Assembly (NCBI GenBank): GCA_034509925.1
Contig: CM067529.1
Span: 5,456,001-5,520,000 of the forward strand
Length of the DNA: 64,000 nucleotides
Direction of reading: 5' to 3'
Source of the DNA: Hirudinaria manillensis
Taxonomy: Eukaryota; Annelida; Clitellata; Hirudinida; Hirudinidae
Shown here: piece by piece, positions 18,001-30,861 of the stretch
How the letters are laid out: each line of letters opens with the position of its first letter
Position numbering within the stretch: position 1 is the stretch's first letter
Made by a program: the position numbers and the translations under genes
The notes under the pieces: generated by a model
The model's database searches: none
Seen by the model: the letters and a program-made list of their open reading frames with translations, nothing else
Told to the model about the DNA's origin: nothing

Positions 18001-21000
18001 CATTAAATCATAAATTGCAACACTCACAACTTTGCTCTTATCTGCAGAACCCTTGCAAGCAGATTCTTTATCACATACAGGATCTCCAACTTCCTGTGCC
18101 TCTGTTATGAGACTCTCTCTGTCGGTTTTCATTGCTTCTTCATTTTTAGTTGATATGTTCTGTTCGCTTTCCTAAAATTGATTAATCGAGTTGGGCATTA
18201 ATTTCAAATTCAAATTAATTAAAAAAAGCAAGAAATTGAGACCTGATCACAGATATTTAAATCTGCAAAGAAGTGAGATTCATTTTTTGCAGGAGACAAA
18301 TGCGAAGGTTTTGGATGCGAAGGCACAACACACGTAACATTTCCATCCATCTTATTAGCCATTTCTTCAGCGTCCTCCTGGAACAAAGATAAAACAAATT
18401 CATTCAGAACAACCATGCCATGACAAGGCACAACAAATTCTATTATTTTGTGGGAAAATAATATCAAATATAATTTCCAATACTTACATCATCATCTGAA
18501 GACAAGTCGAGGTCCTTCAATGATTCTTTTGATTGTTTAAAAGTGGATTCAATCGGTCGGTTTGCACTCGTCACGAGACTTTTATCACCATTAAACTTCA
18601 GCATCTCTAACGGAAGACTATTACTTTCCTTGATTGCACTACTTGATATTACCTTGCTACTGCTGGTGATGCTCATGTCTATGACGTCTTCAAAGTTATC
18701 CTAAGACAAACGAATACATCATTCCGATCATGCCATTAAAAATTATGTATGTTACACTATCATACTAAGCGTCTTTAATTACTGATAAAGTTAGATAAAG
18801 TTAAAGAACTTTAGTTTGAAAAACTTACATCCTCGTCTGATGACAAATGCATTTCCTTAGGATGTTTAAAAGGGGATTTATTTATTTCAATGGCTCCACA
18901 TTTCTTATCACCACTGGAGACCAATGCTTCTTGTGGCATTGTTTTTTCCACTTTTACAATCTCAACCTTCTTGTTACTTACATCAGTAACTTTCATATCA
19001 ATAACTTCCTCAAAGTCATCCTTCAACGAAGCAAAGAAAATTAATTAATTCAACAATTTATTATTTAATACCTTAACATTAAACCTGCAATTACTTAATC
19101 CTAAATTAACATACAAAGCATATTAAATACAGTAAAATAACATCAAATATTATTTATATTAAGAACTTACTTCGTCATCATCATCATCATCATCTGAAAA
19201 GACGTTGGAACGCTTCGAGGATTCCTTTGAATGTTGATTACTAGATCCATTTGATTGATTTTTTCTCAAATCGTATTTTTTGTCTTGAAACGTTTTTGAG
19301 TTTGATACAAACTTTGGAGGTGAAGAAAGTGTTTTGCCAGAAGAAGTGTCTTTGTTTTCGGTCGTATCACACGATTCCTCCGAGCCTTCGTTGCTGTGGT
19401 TGACGAGCATCATTTCCAAGCTTTTAACAAACTGTGACATTTCATTATCATTTTTTTTCTGAAACAAGTTAAGTTAACGTTTTAAATACATATTTAAAAT
19501 AATTATCATAAATCATATTTTCATGTGGTTAAACCTTTTTAGCTTCTGAAGTTTTGTTTTTGCCGGAAGCATTCTTTTGACTCTGTTTCCTAACTTTTGT
19601 GCTGAATATAATGAATTATATATGAAAATAAAGGATTTTAAACAAAAACTAGGCTAATGTATATAATTAATTAATGCCCTTTAGATAAAAGTAACACTTA
19701 ACAAAATATTTATCTGAACTGACTTTCTCGAAGAAGAGGACCCATTTGGAACCTCTTTCCCATCCATAGAAGGATTGAGGCAATCTTTTGGGGTTTGTTC
19801 TTGAGAAAGTATATTGGAAAAAGATGGATTAGTGCCTGGTGGAGCTATTTCTTCAGTCTGTTTTGAGGAGTTGCCACTGAAGAAGGAGGTTTTAGAAATG
19901 GCCGAGGCACGATCCGTCGAGAATTTGCTGCATTCCACGTCAACCATTGAACTATCTGAATCACTAAATTCCTGAAAGTGGAATACATATCCAATAACTT
20001 GGAAAATATAACTTAGACATTATAAAAGAAAACCAACATCTTCAATGGGTTCAGCATATTTTGATTTCTTTGAAGAACTTGAGCTGATAATTGTTGTGTT
20101 TTTTTCTTCAAAAAGTTTAAATGGATAATTAGATAAACTGTAGAAATGATGGCAAATCTAAAAACGAATTCGTGACATACCGGCATTCTTTTGTTTCTTA
20201 TTAAGAGATGCAATTCTGCAAATTATTTGAAATATAATTAATAACAAGTAATTCATTTTTAATAAGTCAAATGGTAGATTTACTCTGCTTTAAGTTTTAG
20301 AATTTCATCTTTCTTCAGGCTTTCAGATGCATTCAATTGTTTTATGACCATCTGTAAAACAACCAAATATTTTTTGAATAAAAGTCATATATAGAACAAT
20401 GATGAAAATAATAACTTACCTCATTTGATTTGTTTTCAAATTGGAGCCTCTGGCATTCGGCACTAAGTTTTTCATTTTCCTACAAAATATAGGTCAATTT
20501 CAAGGATTAGAAGTCAGAATAATAAATAATGATCAGAAGTTTAAAATAATAACCTCTTCCAGAGGCTTGCACTTAAGCAACAGTTCTTTATTATCTGAAG
20601 TTAGTTTGGTGAAATCTCTGCAAATAATTATTTAACCATCATAAATTGCAATCAAGAACTGCCATACAAAAGGCATTTTACAAAATAAAATCTCACGTTT
20701 GAAGACTCTTGAATGATAAAAACAAATTCATTTTTTCACTTCTGAGTTGTACATTTTCCTGATTCTTCTTATGTAGTTGTTCTATCAATTGACTAAAAGG
20801 AAAATTTAAAAGATGAATCAGTGAGGTCCACAAAAGAATTACAAAATATTACGATAACAAAGTATCATACTCAGTGACAATGATTTTTTCTTTCAATAGC
20901 AAAAAGTCACTTTTCATTTTCTTAATTTGCTCCTCTAGTTCATGGTTTTTGTTTTTCAACACTTCCTATTAAAAAAAAGTAGAATTACACATCAAAGTTT

Positions 21001-21282
21001 GACTTTGCAGCTTGTGAAAGCATTTACTGTAAGCTGTTGAAAGATAGATGCCAAGATTTTATATAAATATACTATGCAATTGACAAAAATTTTATTAGAA
21101 TCTCGAGCATGACAAAGTAAAATGCGAAAGCTTGCGAAGCCATGTCGATCATAGCCATTCTCGGTACGAGTGGAAGAAACCAAGCTCGCGACGTAATTCA
21201 ATTTAATACGATCACGATTAATTACTGAGAGCATACAAAAACCCACCACTTCGTCCATTTCTAGAAAGCCGGAATGTAACAT
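12042..21282 (-). CDS. ICE1: ICE1, little elongation complex subunit 1, complete 34-exon gene
   Basis: Scaffold of the little elongation complex, needed for Pol II transcription of small nuclear RNAs. Exons: 21247..21282, 20871..20965, 20697..20792, 20554..20617, 20420..20479, 20284..20351, 20181..20215, 20038..20105, 19724..19971, 19535..19601, 19171..19458, 18829..19020, 18488..18700, 18243..18377, 18028..18171, 17668..17715, 17037..17438, 16762..16935, 16640..16687, 16110..16469, 15636..15796, 15513..15550, 15380..15426, 15251..15304, 14940..15139, 14173..14863, 13958..14104, 13795..13892, 13673..13704, 13006..13208, 12814..12934, 12488..12664, 12327..12419, 12042..12193. The sum is 5055 nt with every junction in phase (1684 residues). 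Layout: N-terminal coiled coil of about 150 residues containing LLLKEKIIVTDQLIEQLHKK (like ICE1 LKQKIINTD.LL); long Ser/acidic disordered middle; Pro/Lys-rich exon at 14173; C-terminal helical domain with MERVRMLLYEVL and AVWPQSLM, which I recall as ICE1-like. The human protein is longer (about 2270). The first exon is the least certain. Confidence 0.82.
13310..13600. other. CpG-rich patch in an ICE1 intron, with a tiny ORF
   Basis: Within the intron 13209-13672 the stretch at about 13365-13440 is GC- and CpG-rich, unlike the surrounding AT-rich intron. On the plus strand ATG 13471 (CTCATGGCC context) opens a 22-residue ORF ending at 13539. This resembles a promoter with the start of a transcript, or an inserted element. 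No downstream exon was identified. Confidence 0.3.
16110..18171 (-). repeat. tandem duplication of a three-exon cassette inside ICE1
   Basis: In transcript order the exons run A1 18028..18171, B1 17668..17715, C1 17037..17438, A2 16762..16935, B2 16640..16687, C2 16110..16469. A1/A2 share a tail (SACKGSADKSKV vs SKCMGSEDKTEV). B1/B2 are both 48 bp (VNEMLEEMACSSDEDD vs YDEMLKEMAFSSDEDD). C1/C2 share IESDVQ.LIKPKDTVI.DV and DAP.EIQI. All six have phase-0 borders, so the cassette could duplicate without breaking the frame. Confidence 0.85.
18488..19020 (-). repeat. second exon duplication inside ICE1 (DxFExVID exons)
   Basis: Exons 18829..19020 and 18488..18700 start DDFEEVIDM and DNFEDVIDM and end KEMHLSSDED and LKDLDLSSDDD, both followed by GTAAGT. 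Both are phase 0 to 0. Exon 19171..19458 ends with a related KESSKRSNVFSDDDD and may be a more diverged member. Confidence 0.75.
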
Positions 21283-22778
21283 AATCGCCTGATGAACTAA
21301 TCATAAAAATACTAAGCAAATTATCGCCCGACCCATAAAGCAAAAACATATAAGAGGTAATAAAAGTCATAAATTGCAAAATATAAATATTTATAGCGGG
21401 GAAAAACCGCAATAAAATTACACACGAATTCGGGAACATTATTTTATTGTCCAACACACGGCGACGACAAAGCGAGAGCCGACCGAAAGTGATCCATTCC
21501 AGATCCACCTTATCACTCCAACACGGATCAACCCATCTTTTCCTGCACCATAAAAGTCATGAAAGGGACAGACCACGCACCCCAACCCCACCGCTACACC
21601 CCAGAACATGCGGCCACAACAGCCCCAATGACGACCACAATGGCAATGAGTTTATGACTCCGCCCACAAAGGACGGCATTTCGAACGAGGCAACCGCCGT
21701 TCGCAACGATATTTGTACCGCCAGCCTGTTCCTAATAAGGGTGGATTAAGAATATTTCTATTTAAAAGCTAGAAAGAAGTTTAAATGATTAGGATATGAA
21801 TCAAAAACTCCATTTTCTTTAAATAATTATTTCATAAGCGATTTATTTATTTATTTATTTATAGGTCTTATATACACATCATGAATATGGTTGTCAGTAA
21901 TTGTATTCAAATGGTGACAATATTTAAAACAATTAAAACAAATTTAATAGAATCGAGTTTCAATAATTCACTGTAATTTAAAGTCATTTTTAAAAGAAAA
22001 TCTCAATTATTTAAAAAGACTGCCATCTGTCGAATTCAAAAAAGCGATAGCTTCGATAACAGGATATTCAATTACGTACCAAGGACGGGGGGCATATCTT
22101 TGAGATGGTAAAAATAAAAAAAATCTATTTAGGAATCCGAAAAAGTTGTAATATGGTATTGCTTTTAACACTTACACTCCAAACACGTTAATACATTGAA
22201 TAAGCAATAAGGCGAAAATCTTCGACATTAATCTAAAATTAGATGTTTTATTGTAGTCCCATGAAAATACATATTTCGAGGGCTTTAGGAATAATTAATT
22301 TTTAGGGTCATAATGTCAATAGGTTTCACTGAACAACAAAAAACATCAATTTTTAACCGCATTTCCCTTCCACTTCGGGCAATTTTAGAATCCTGGTTAA
22401 ACCACAGAATTTATTTTTATGTCTCTGTTATTTATCATTTCTATATCAACAATGGCGTTAACATCTTGAGTTATTTGATAATTTAATAGGAGTTAAACTT
22501 CTCAAGAATTTAGGTTAAAGCCACTTTTAAACCTGTAACTGCGCAATACTGATCAACACGCCGATTGGTTATTTCAAAATTTCAAAACTAAGCGGATGTT
22601 CTGGCCGTATCTAACGGACCATATTCGTATTTATTGTCTTAGCTTCTGCAGACTTCTTTTTCTAGTCTATAATTTTAATCGAGTGGTTGGTTGCATTATT
22701 TTCCACTATTTTCTCTGTTTATGTTCAATATTTAACGTTAATTACTTTATGTGATGTTTAGACCTAGAGAATGAGATA
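21283..22778. other. ICE1 upstream region and tetraspanin 5' flank
   Basis: The stretch 21440-21750 has higher GC and is open in several frames. The plus-strand ORF at 21447-21749 is 100 residues, basic and proline-rich. On the minus strand a short frame contains a hydrophobic stretch (AIVVVIGAVVAAC). Neither is recognisable, and the region may be the ICE1 promoter or leader. The rest (21760-22770) is AT-rich with no gene seen. Confidence 0.4.
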
Positions 22779-25700
22779 ATGAATCTTTACAAAATTCTTC
22801 TTTTTGGCATATCGGGCTTTCTAATAGTTAGTTGCTTACAAATAATTTATGTACTTTGTTCATCGCATTAAAATATATCATTGGGTCCTTAACAGGTTTC
22901 AGCAATCCTTTTCGTTGGCATAGGAATGAAGTCAGTAGCAACTCTGAAGGAATACGATAAATTATACAAGGGAGAAGGAAATATTGTCACTCTAATCATT
23001 GCTATTGGCGTATTCATCGGTATACTCGGATTGTTGAGCGGGCTTGGTGCACTCATAGAGTTTTCCTCTCTCGTTTTTATCGTAAGTTCCGACCATTTCG
23101 TAACTTTCTTCTCACTTAAGTCTGCGGTAGAAATGTGCACGTGGATTAGCAAAATTTAATTGAATATTGCATGTAAAGAAATTGCACGTCGTTTTTACTC
23201 TTTTAATTTTTTTTCTTGAATGAATTTTCTTACATGAATTTTACTATTTACCGAAAATCTTTTAACATATCTTATGCTGTTATCAATTTTTGCATAATCT
23301 TTGCAACTCCGTGTTTTTATATATGCTATTTTTAAGTTTGCGGAAGTAGATATGAAGTATTGTTGGAAACAGCAATTATGGGGATGGGCCAAAAAGTTCC
23401 CTGTGAACCACACTCGTCTGCAGACTTACCGTAAAACCTGATTCTCTTTCGTTATGCTGCAGTGATTTAAGATTAACTATCTTCCTTTATATAAATAAAA
23501 ATGCAATATATGTTTGTATCATGTGAATGTTCTCTGAAAATACTTAACCAATTGCTTTGAAATTTTGACACAACATAGTGCTCGATTAGAGGAGTGTTTT
23601 TATATAGGTTTCATATATGTGCCACAACTATATCATGTAAAAATATGCATTTTTCGAAAATCCTGCCATCTTGCCATTGTTGTGTTTTAGGATCGCGACG
23701 TGCAGTGCAGGTTATTACTAGTTACAAATAAATACTAAACGTAAAAATCTAACGAGATTTCAATCACGGAATATTATTTAGCGAATGGAACTGCAAATTG
23801 TGCTTCGAGAAACTTCAGTTGTCATTGGACAACAAAACTGAAGAATTAGGTTTTTTTTAAAGTTTTAGGAGTTCTAAATTAACATTTTATGACAATTATA
23901 AACAAGGTGATGTTTTTTTTTCAATTATCAAGACAAGAAGTGTCGAAAGGGAAATAAATAAAATTGTACAACATTAAAATTATTTGAAATATATAAAGAC
24001 TCTAAATATTTTCCTTCCAGTTTTGCATCCTTCTAGGTGTTCTCATCGTCTTCGAACTGCTTTCGGCAGCAGCAATCTTCTTTATGTCGAACAAGGTTAC
24101 TTTAATCTTTTGGAATTTATTTATTAACAAGGCCATGCAAAACTTTGTATAAAAAACACATAGAATTAAATGCCGATGTGTGGGGAGTCCAAGAGAAGTT
24201 TGAGTCATGTGGGATTTCGTCTGATAAAATTGGAACTTTTTCTTTAAAATGATATTAAAAAGTTATGAAACTATAGAAATTTGTTAGGACTGAAAGTAAT
24301 AGCGTGGGCGCCAATACTACTGTATGTGTATTAGGGTGCCAATTTAATTTTTTTTCGAAATTGTTAATTCCCGTTCCAGAAATTTGTTCCTTTTACATTT
24401 ATAAGGCTATACACAAAATTTTAGGTAAATCAAAAGTCATTTAGAACTGTCTATAGCCCGTCTTGAACATCCCAGTGCTTAAACATAGCGTATAATAGCG
24501 GAAATGACATGTTGCGCACATTTTATATGGTTAACTTCGATAGCAAGAAATATTTTAGTTTTTTTAATAAATCTGTTTAATTTCGTACAACTTAACCTTC
24601 ATTGGCACCCTAATGTGTATAAAACATAACTTGAGTTTTATATTCATAGGCAATAGTTTCAGCGTTGAAAGTACTTATATTTTACAGATAGGTGATAGAG
24701 TATTGGCGTCCCCTATTTATTTTCACTCCTAAAAAATTTTTATATATCCGGGCATCTAACCAAGATTATTGCATTAATTTTAGTTCATTTCGACATAAAA
24801 GCATGTTTTAAAAAATATTTGTTATAAATTTGTATTTAATGAATACTCGTTCCAGACTGACGAATGGGTCGAAAAAGCATTGGTCGAAACAGCCCAGGAT
24901 TATAATAAATCAGATTCAGAAGAAATTACGGAGGGTTGGGATCATATACATCAAAAGGTAACCGCCGTTATAATTTAATTTTTAATTCAATTAAAATGAT
25001 AATATAATCTTCGCTGATATCCAAATAATTATGCTGCTAATTAAACAAAGCTTTTTGCAAGAATTCATAAAATTAATTGTTAGAGAATAATAATTGCGCT
25101 TGAAAGTTTTTATTTTCAGGTTCTTGATAAATTTCAATTTTAGCTTAAATGTTGCGGAGTAAATGGAGTAAAGACCTGGGAGAAGCATCAATACTTGCGA
25201 CCCCATATTACACCCGATACTTGCTGCAAGGAAATTAGCGAGAATTGTGGTTACGGATCGATTGAGAAACCGTCGGCCGATAAAATACATGTTCAAGTGT
25301 GTCATTTTTTATGGTTTAACTTTGATCGGCACGTTGAAAGCACGAGGTATGGTATGCATGACTCAAAACTGATTTAAATATGAGTTTATTTTTTTTTTGC
25401 AAGAGGTAACATATTGTAATAACCCGGGGTCCTCAAACTAATTATGGAAGGTCAGGTTTATTGAAAGTGTTCAGATGGCTTGGAAGATGTACAATGCTCA
25501 ATTGTCTAAGTCTTGGAATCTGCTGTTTCTCTCACTCTCGCTCTGCTTTTCGAGATAACTCTATTTGTCGTGATTCATAACCAAAGACTCTGAACATTAA
25601 AAAATTATATCGCCAATCAAATTATATTGCCAATCAACCAATTAATTGCTAAATTAATCAGCAATATAATTTTAATTATTCTTCAATTATCCGGATCCAG

Positions 25701-27168
25701 GGATCCAACAATATCGGTAAAGCACATAATTAAGCCAGCCTTCTGTCATGTTTTATTCCAATTGCTAACTTGTAGACCTAAGGGGATGGGAACAGCCCCA
25801 CACGCAGAAATAACCATTTTTTATACTTGTTACCAATAAGTGAAGATTTAATTTCTAAATCGGATCCTTAAGGTATTCGCTTGCTTTTTTTTAAAATGTT
25901 TCTTTCTCCTCCATGCTTTAGTCTCTCCGCTGTTATAGATCCGTCCACTAGCTCTACCAAATGCATCCTACTAGGGACGTGTGTTCATATTGACAGAGTT
26001 CCTATCTGTTGTTTTCAGAATTTCATCCTTGTAACATTATATTAATTTGTAATCATAACAAGTCTTACAACGGCAACGATTGATCTCTTTCGTGACTCTT
26101 CACAATGCAATGCTGAGTAATGAATTTATGTAATTATATTTAGTTAATAACATAACAGTTATGATAGCATTTTGAATGCAACGGTTAAAACTTTTTAATT
26201 AATATATATAATAATATATATATATATACCTTGAAGTAATTGATCATATTACTTAAGTAACGCGTAGAATTTGGATGATTGTTTTCATAATAAGTCGATG
26301 GAGCGATTAGTTTCATCATTTACAAATTTATTTATTTATTTACTATTTGCTGAATGCCATTTACAGAGAACTGACAGTTTAACTATTAAAAAAATAACTG
26401 TATAGATATGATGTAGGATGTAATAGGTATTGAATCAGAAAATGGGGTTCATAATTTTTTATTTGTTTTAATTTCTAATTTTCCTTGCTTAATATTACCT
26501 ATCGAATGCTCAGGGATGCTACGAAGTTCTTCGAGATGTGGTGAAGAGCCTAATGAACGGTCTCATCATTCTTTCGTTGGTGTTTGCTGGATCGCAAGTT
26601 AGTGAACAGCTTTTCGCTAAAGTAGGGGGTCTTTAACCTACGACCCGTGGGCAAATTTGTTAAGGCGTGTGGCCCATCAGACCATCCTCTGGTTATTTTT
26701 GTGGCTCACTGGCGCGTATCGATTGTTATTGAGATTCCCATTTTTTACTAGATCACAGGATTTAAACAATAAGTAAGTTAATCATTGAAGACCGGTAAGA
26801 ATTTTTACTTTTATGAGTGATTTTTCAATATTATGTTTTGTGTGGCCCATGAACCCTTTAAGAACGTTTGAATGGGGCCCTTGGTGTTCTGAGGGTTGGG
26901 GTCTCTTGCTCTAAAGGAAGTAATTGGAGTATCGATTTCTTAAAGTAATGCATAATAATTGTAAGTGATAAGACTTTGGAGAAATTGCACTGATATTAAT
27001 TTATGGATCTCGTAAATGTTATTTTTCTTATAAGGCCTTGCAAAGTTAAAACTATGGCTTCAATTGTGCATGTATTAAATAAAATTACGTTATTAAATCT
27101 GTAACTCAATTTTTCCCAAGGGCATTGCAATCATAATAGCATTCAAGGCGTCAGCTGGCTTTAATTAG
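22779..27168 (+). CDS. tetraspanin, copy 1 of 3
   Basis: Four-pass membrane scaffold protein of 231 residues. Exons: 22779..22826, 22896..23081, 24021..24095, 24856..24957, 25144..25296, 26514..26597, 27121..27168; all introns are phase 0. TM1 is split by the first intron (ILLFGISGFLI / VSAILFVGIG), TM2 lies at LIIAIGVFIGILGLLSGLGA and TM3 in the 24021 exon. The large extracellular loop has the family CCG motif (LKCCGVNG), then PDTCC, ENCG and the closing GCY. TM4 is split between the last two exons (LMNGLIILSLVF / GIAIIIAF). The terminal exon uses an AAG acceptor after a pyrimidine run. Neighbouring copies 2 and 3 have the same architecture, so this is a tandem family. The subfamily cannot be assigned. 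Confidence 0.9.
26622..26916. mobile_element. possible hAT-like non-autonomous element in the last tetraspanin-1 intron
   Basis: The left end reads TAGGGGGTCTTTAACC, and the right end (reverse complement) AGCAAGAGACCCCAACCC, both in the style of hAT terminal repeats. The unit is flanked by CTAAAG on both sides, which could be part of a target duplication. There is no coding capacity. Confidence 0.35.
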
Positions 27169-27960
27169 GTTGGGACTTTGGTGAAATTTCAATAAACTAT
27201 TTTTTTGTCCGTACTGTCGAATGGTTTTGATTATTAAATTTATATTATTAGAATGATTTGCAGCTTTATTTATTTTAATAACTTATAAAATATTGCAGAA
27301 GTTTCTCGAAGAAATGCCAACATCAAACTGCGAAGTCCGAGGTATTGAATATGCGTGGATGACTGGATGCTATTTTGACTGTTGATTTTTGTTTAATAAC
27401 TTATAATTGCTTGGATCGTCAAATTTGTAATTAAGTACATTCAAATTGTAGTTAAGTTTAATCGTTACGATTATAAAATGTTATTTTACGAGATCTCGAA
27501 AGAATATTTGGGATAAAAGATGGAAAAATTAAATATCTTTTATTCATTGGTGAATTTGTCGATTAGTTATTTGATTAGGGGAGTTACAAGAACACAATTT
27601 TGTTTCGACGGGCATATATCTAGTCGGCTACATCAAGACCCTAGTGAATGGAATTAAAACCATTTGTTTTCGAGACAAAAGGAAGTTAAAGTCAATTGCT
27701 TTAATGTCGTAAGTCTCGACAGATTTTCGTGTTCAATGATTTAAGTTGATTCCATCTTCTGACTTGAGTTGTGTTCGCCTAGTTTTTGGTTTCTCAAAAG
27801 ATTTAAGCTTTGAAATGGATTCGTCGAGAAGCGAGAATGAGGCTCGCCTTTCAACGTTAATAGTGACTCATTGCTGCAGACTTTCATCTTTTGAAATGGC
27901 TTTTATAATTCATTTCACGGCCTAAAGCCGAATTCTCCTTGAAGTGAAGACACTTGGCGA
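27169..27960. other. 3' flank of tetraspanin 1 and of the minus-strand ORF
   Basis: AT-rich with no gene seen. An apparent exon at 27300-27385 has an acceptor and a stop, but it is better explained as chance because the exon at 27121 completes TM4. Confidence 0.5.
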
Positions 27961-30151
27961 TCAGGTCTCGTTGATGTAAATGTTATTAGAAAAGTTTGTG
28001 TCCATGGAGTTCCAATTGGTGGTTGGATGACGTTGAATGTCTTCGATTTTTACTTTGCAAAATACCTCAGCGAAATCGATCTCGTGCTTTTCAAACGTTG
28101 GGCTGGCATCGGTCTGAGAAAGTTTGTAGTTATTGAAGACGCAATCGCTGAGTATTTGATCGTACAGAGGTTCGATGCTTTCGTCGGCAGAGGCTACATC
28201 GGGACATGACCTGATAGTCGAGACCGTTGATGATGAATCGATTTCATCCCAACGACTAAAGGTCTGGGATTGCATTTCGTGCTCAGAAGATTCGATTTTC
28301 AAGGGGTGTTTTTTATCAACGAACGTTTCTGGAAAAGTATCCAAGATGGTTTCGTGAGGTTTTGATAAGCCTGCTTTCGCATTTCGTTCCCACTTTTTAT
28401 TTATTCTGAAACGTTTCGCGGGATCGCATGGGTTAGGATTACCACGGTATCTCTTATGGAAATAATCATCGAAATACAAATCACTTTTTTCTTTTCCAGA
28501 GTGTCTGCCGTAAATGTCTAAACATTCCACCGAATAATCTGAAAGAGATAAACTTTCATCAGCTTTATCAATCCTTGAATCGTTGAAATCCATCAAACAT
28601 TCTGAACCATCGACTGGAGTTTCTACGTAGAAACGTCTGTTTGTTGGTCCTCGGTCCAATTTGGAAGATGCTAACTCGCGACAGAAATCCTGAACGTTCT
28701 GATATTGTTTTTCGATTTCTACTTTTGGAGGGGAGACGATATTCTCGTAAGGCTCAGCGGAATCTTCAAATTTTGTTGATTTCGATGTTGTGAAGCGCTT
28801 CATGCCTGAAGCCGGTTTTAAGCACGACAGATGTAGCAATGAATTCATAGAATTTATGGTAGAATGAGAAAATAATGGTTCGTCAGCTTCGTTATCCACT
28901 TGAAAATCGTTCGATATGGACCACATCAAATGCATTTCCTTCGAACATTTCGGAAGAAACATTTCAATGCTTTCAGAACGTGTTTCTGCTAGCGATTCGT
29001 AACACGAATTGGAAGAGCTTACAGTAGAAGGACGCGTGAACGTTCCAGGCGAATCAGCAGTCATTTCAAGTTGTTGTGAGTCGTGACTACGGACGGATCG
29101 AGAACAAAAGGAATCCCCATTAAAAGTCACGGAAGACAAATTTGAACTTTGGGAACAAAAATCGAAGCAAGCGTAGGAGTCGTTGTCGAAGGCTCTTGAA
29201 TGATTAAAAGGATTTGGATGATATTCGAGGATCGCCTCGTTAGAGTAAACATTTTCTTTGCTCTTCTGGTCTTTAACATGAACAAGTTCATTGTTCTTAT
29301 TCAATCGTGTGCCTTTATGTTCGTGCAAACAAGTAATGTCTTTCACAATCTGTGGATAACCTCTGGCCGAGTCGTTGCAGCGAGATGGAACCTGATTTCT
29401 TTTTAGATGTTTAGGCTTCCTAAACGTTTCGTAAATTTTATCATTTGTTTCGTCCTCAAGCACTTCAAGAAAACGTTCGTAGAAGTCTTCCGTTTGCCTC
29501 TGAAGTCTCATATTAGTGTGTCTCAACCAAACTTTTCTGCTGACTTTGAAAAAGCAATTGCAAAGTTTCCCGGAAATCCTTTATTTTTTTAAAACTAATT
29601 GAGAATAATCTGGAGCTTGGAAATCGACCTTTAAGGTAAGCAGTGTACTATGTATGTATTTATTATTGTTGTAATTATAGGAGAGTAATGGTATTTAATT
29701 CAATCGAAAACAGAACAACATCTGATTAATCTGATTCACAAGTTGCAGTTATTTAATCTTTATCAAATCTATAGAAAATAATTATATTGGACAGGTTATT
29801 AGGGTTTGAAAGAAATTTGCGGAGGTTGAAAATCAACTTACAAAACAAAGTAACGTTAAAAGTCTCTGGCAACTCACCCGGAACAGTTTTAGCCTAGCAA
29901 TGAAATAATATTGAAATAACGAATTATTGTTATAACTCGAAAATCAAATATCAATTGAAACTAGCAAGCGTTGACAAATTTTTATTCCAGCACTTCAACT
30001 AACTCTTGGTCTAATAACGTACACATCCAAGAGAGGACTGCCTTTTGTTTCAAGTTGCCTTGAAATCTTTCTGTGCAACTGCACCAAAGCACAATTTCCT
30101 GCATGCAACACTTGCGTGAAAGAAGAAGCGGTGAAGGTTTATTGGTTCTCG
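27961..30151 (-). CDS. unrecognised protein, one very long exon plus a probable upstream exon
   Basis: The exon 27961..29539 is open for 525 codons on the minus strand with stop TGA at 27961, unusually long for this AT-rich DNA. The first in-frame ATG is at 29511. The N-terminal part is helical and charged (RQTEDFYERFLEVLEDE); the rest is hydrophilic and Ser-rich, probably disordered. A second exon, 30004..30151 (acceptor CATAG, donor GTTAGT), joins in phase through a CAG acceptor at 29540 to make a continuous helical stretch (KAVLSWMCTLLDQ / DRKVWLRHTNMRLQR). The true first exon is not located. No family recognised. The gene sits between tetraspanin copies 1 and 2 on the opposite strand. Confidence 0.6.
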
Positions 30152-30861
30152 CTATGAAATAATTGTTAAGACTCACGCTGGACATTTAATTATGATATAT
30201 TTTTGTATTTTATGATCATTTTATAAATTTATTTCAACATTAAACGTAGAAGAAATGCTTGGTTAAGTTAACTTTCAAGACATTTAAGCCGAGAGTGTCT
30301 GATGAATGTTCATCAATTATTTTTATTTTTGTTTTATATTGGTGCATATTATTCAGTGTAAATTACGAAAAATCTTTGTGAATCACCAAGAAAAATAACA
30401 GTCTAACTTTAACAAAAAGTGCGAAAGCTGAACTTGTAAGAATCGATGTGCCAACATACTGTAATGTAATGTTAATGAGGCTCTGGTTACGGGACCAACA
30501 GCTCATTTTGACTTTCGTGACCTAATCCTCAACCAGCTCAAATACCAAAGTAATGTTTTAAAAACTTAAGTAATAAATAAATAAGTTAAACTTTAACAAT
30601 TTAAAGGATGTTATGGTCATTCATAAAGGAAACATTTTCCATTTTTATTCCTGGTCAAATGGAGTGAAGGATATGGTGACGTTATTTTGTTTATTTATTA
30701 GTTGCTGTTTATTGTTTTAACAATTTCATGTCATCGCTAAAATGTGGATCTTCAAGAACTAAGTGTATTCGTAGTTCAAACATATTGGTGCATAACCGAA
30801 TATGAAATTCTTGACTTTTGGTGAACAAATGTTAAACATGTGAAAATCTTTATTTCCCTCG
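30152..30861. other. intergenic, no gene seen
   Basis: AT-rich sequence between the minus-strand gene and tetraspanin 2. It probably contains both promoters, as the two genes are divergent; no convincing motif was identified. Confidence 0.5.

Noticed and set aside
27296-27385. Possible last exon of tetraspanin 1 (acceptor, 29 codons, stop)
   Set aside because: It would leave TM4 too short; the exon 27121..27168 supplies the missing hydrophobic residues in phase.
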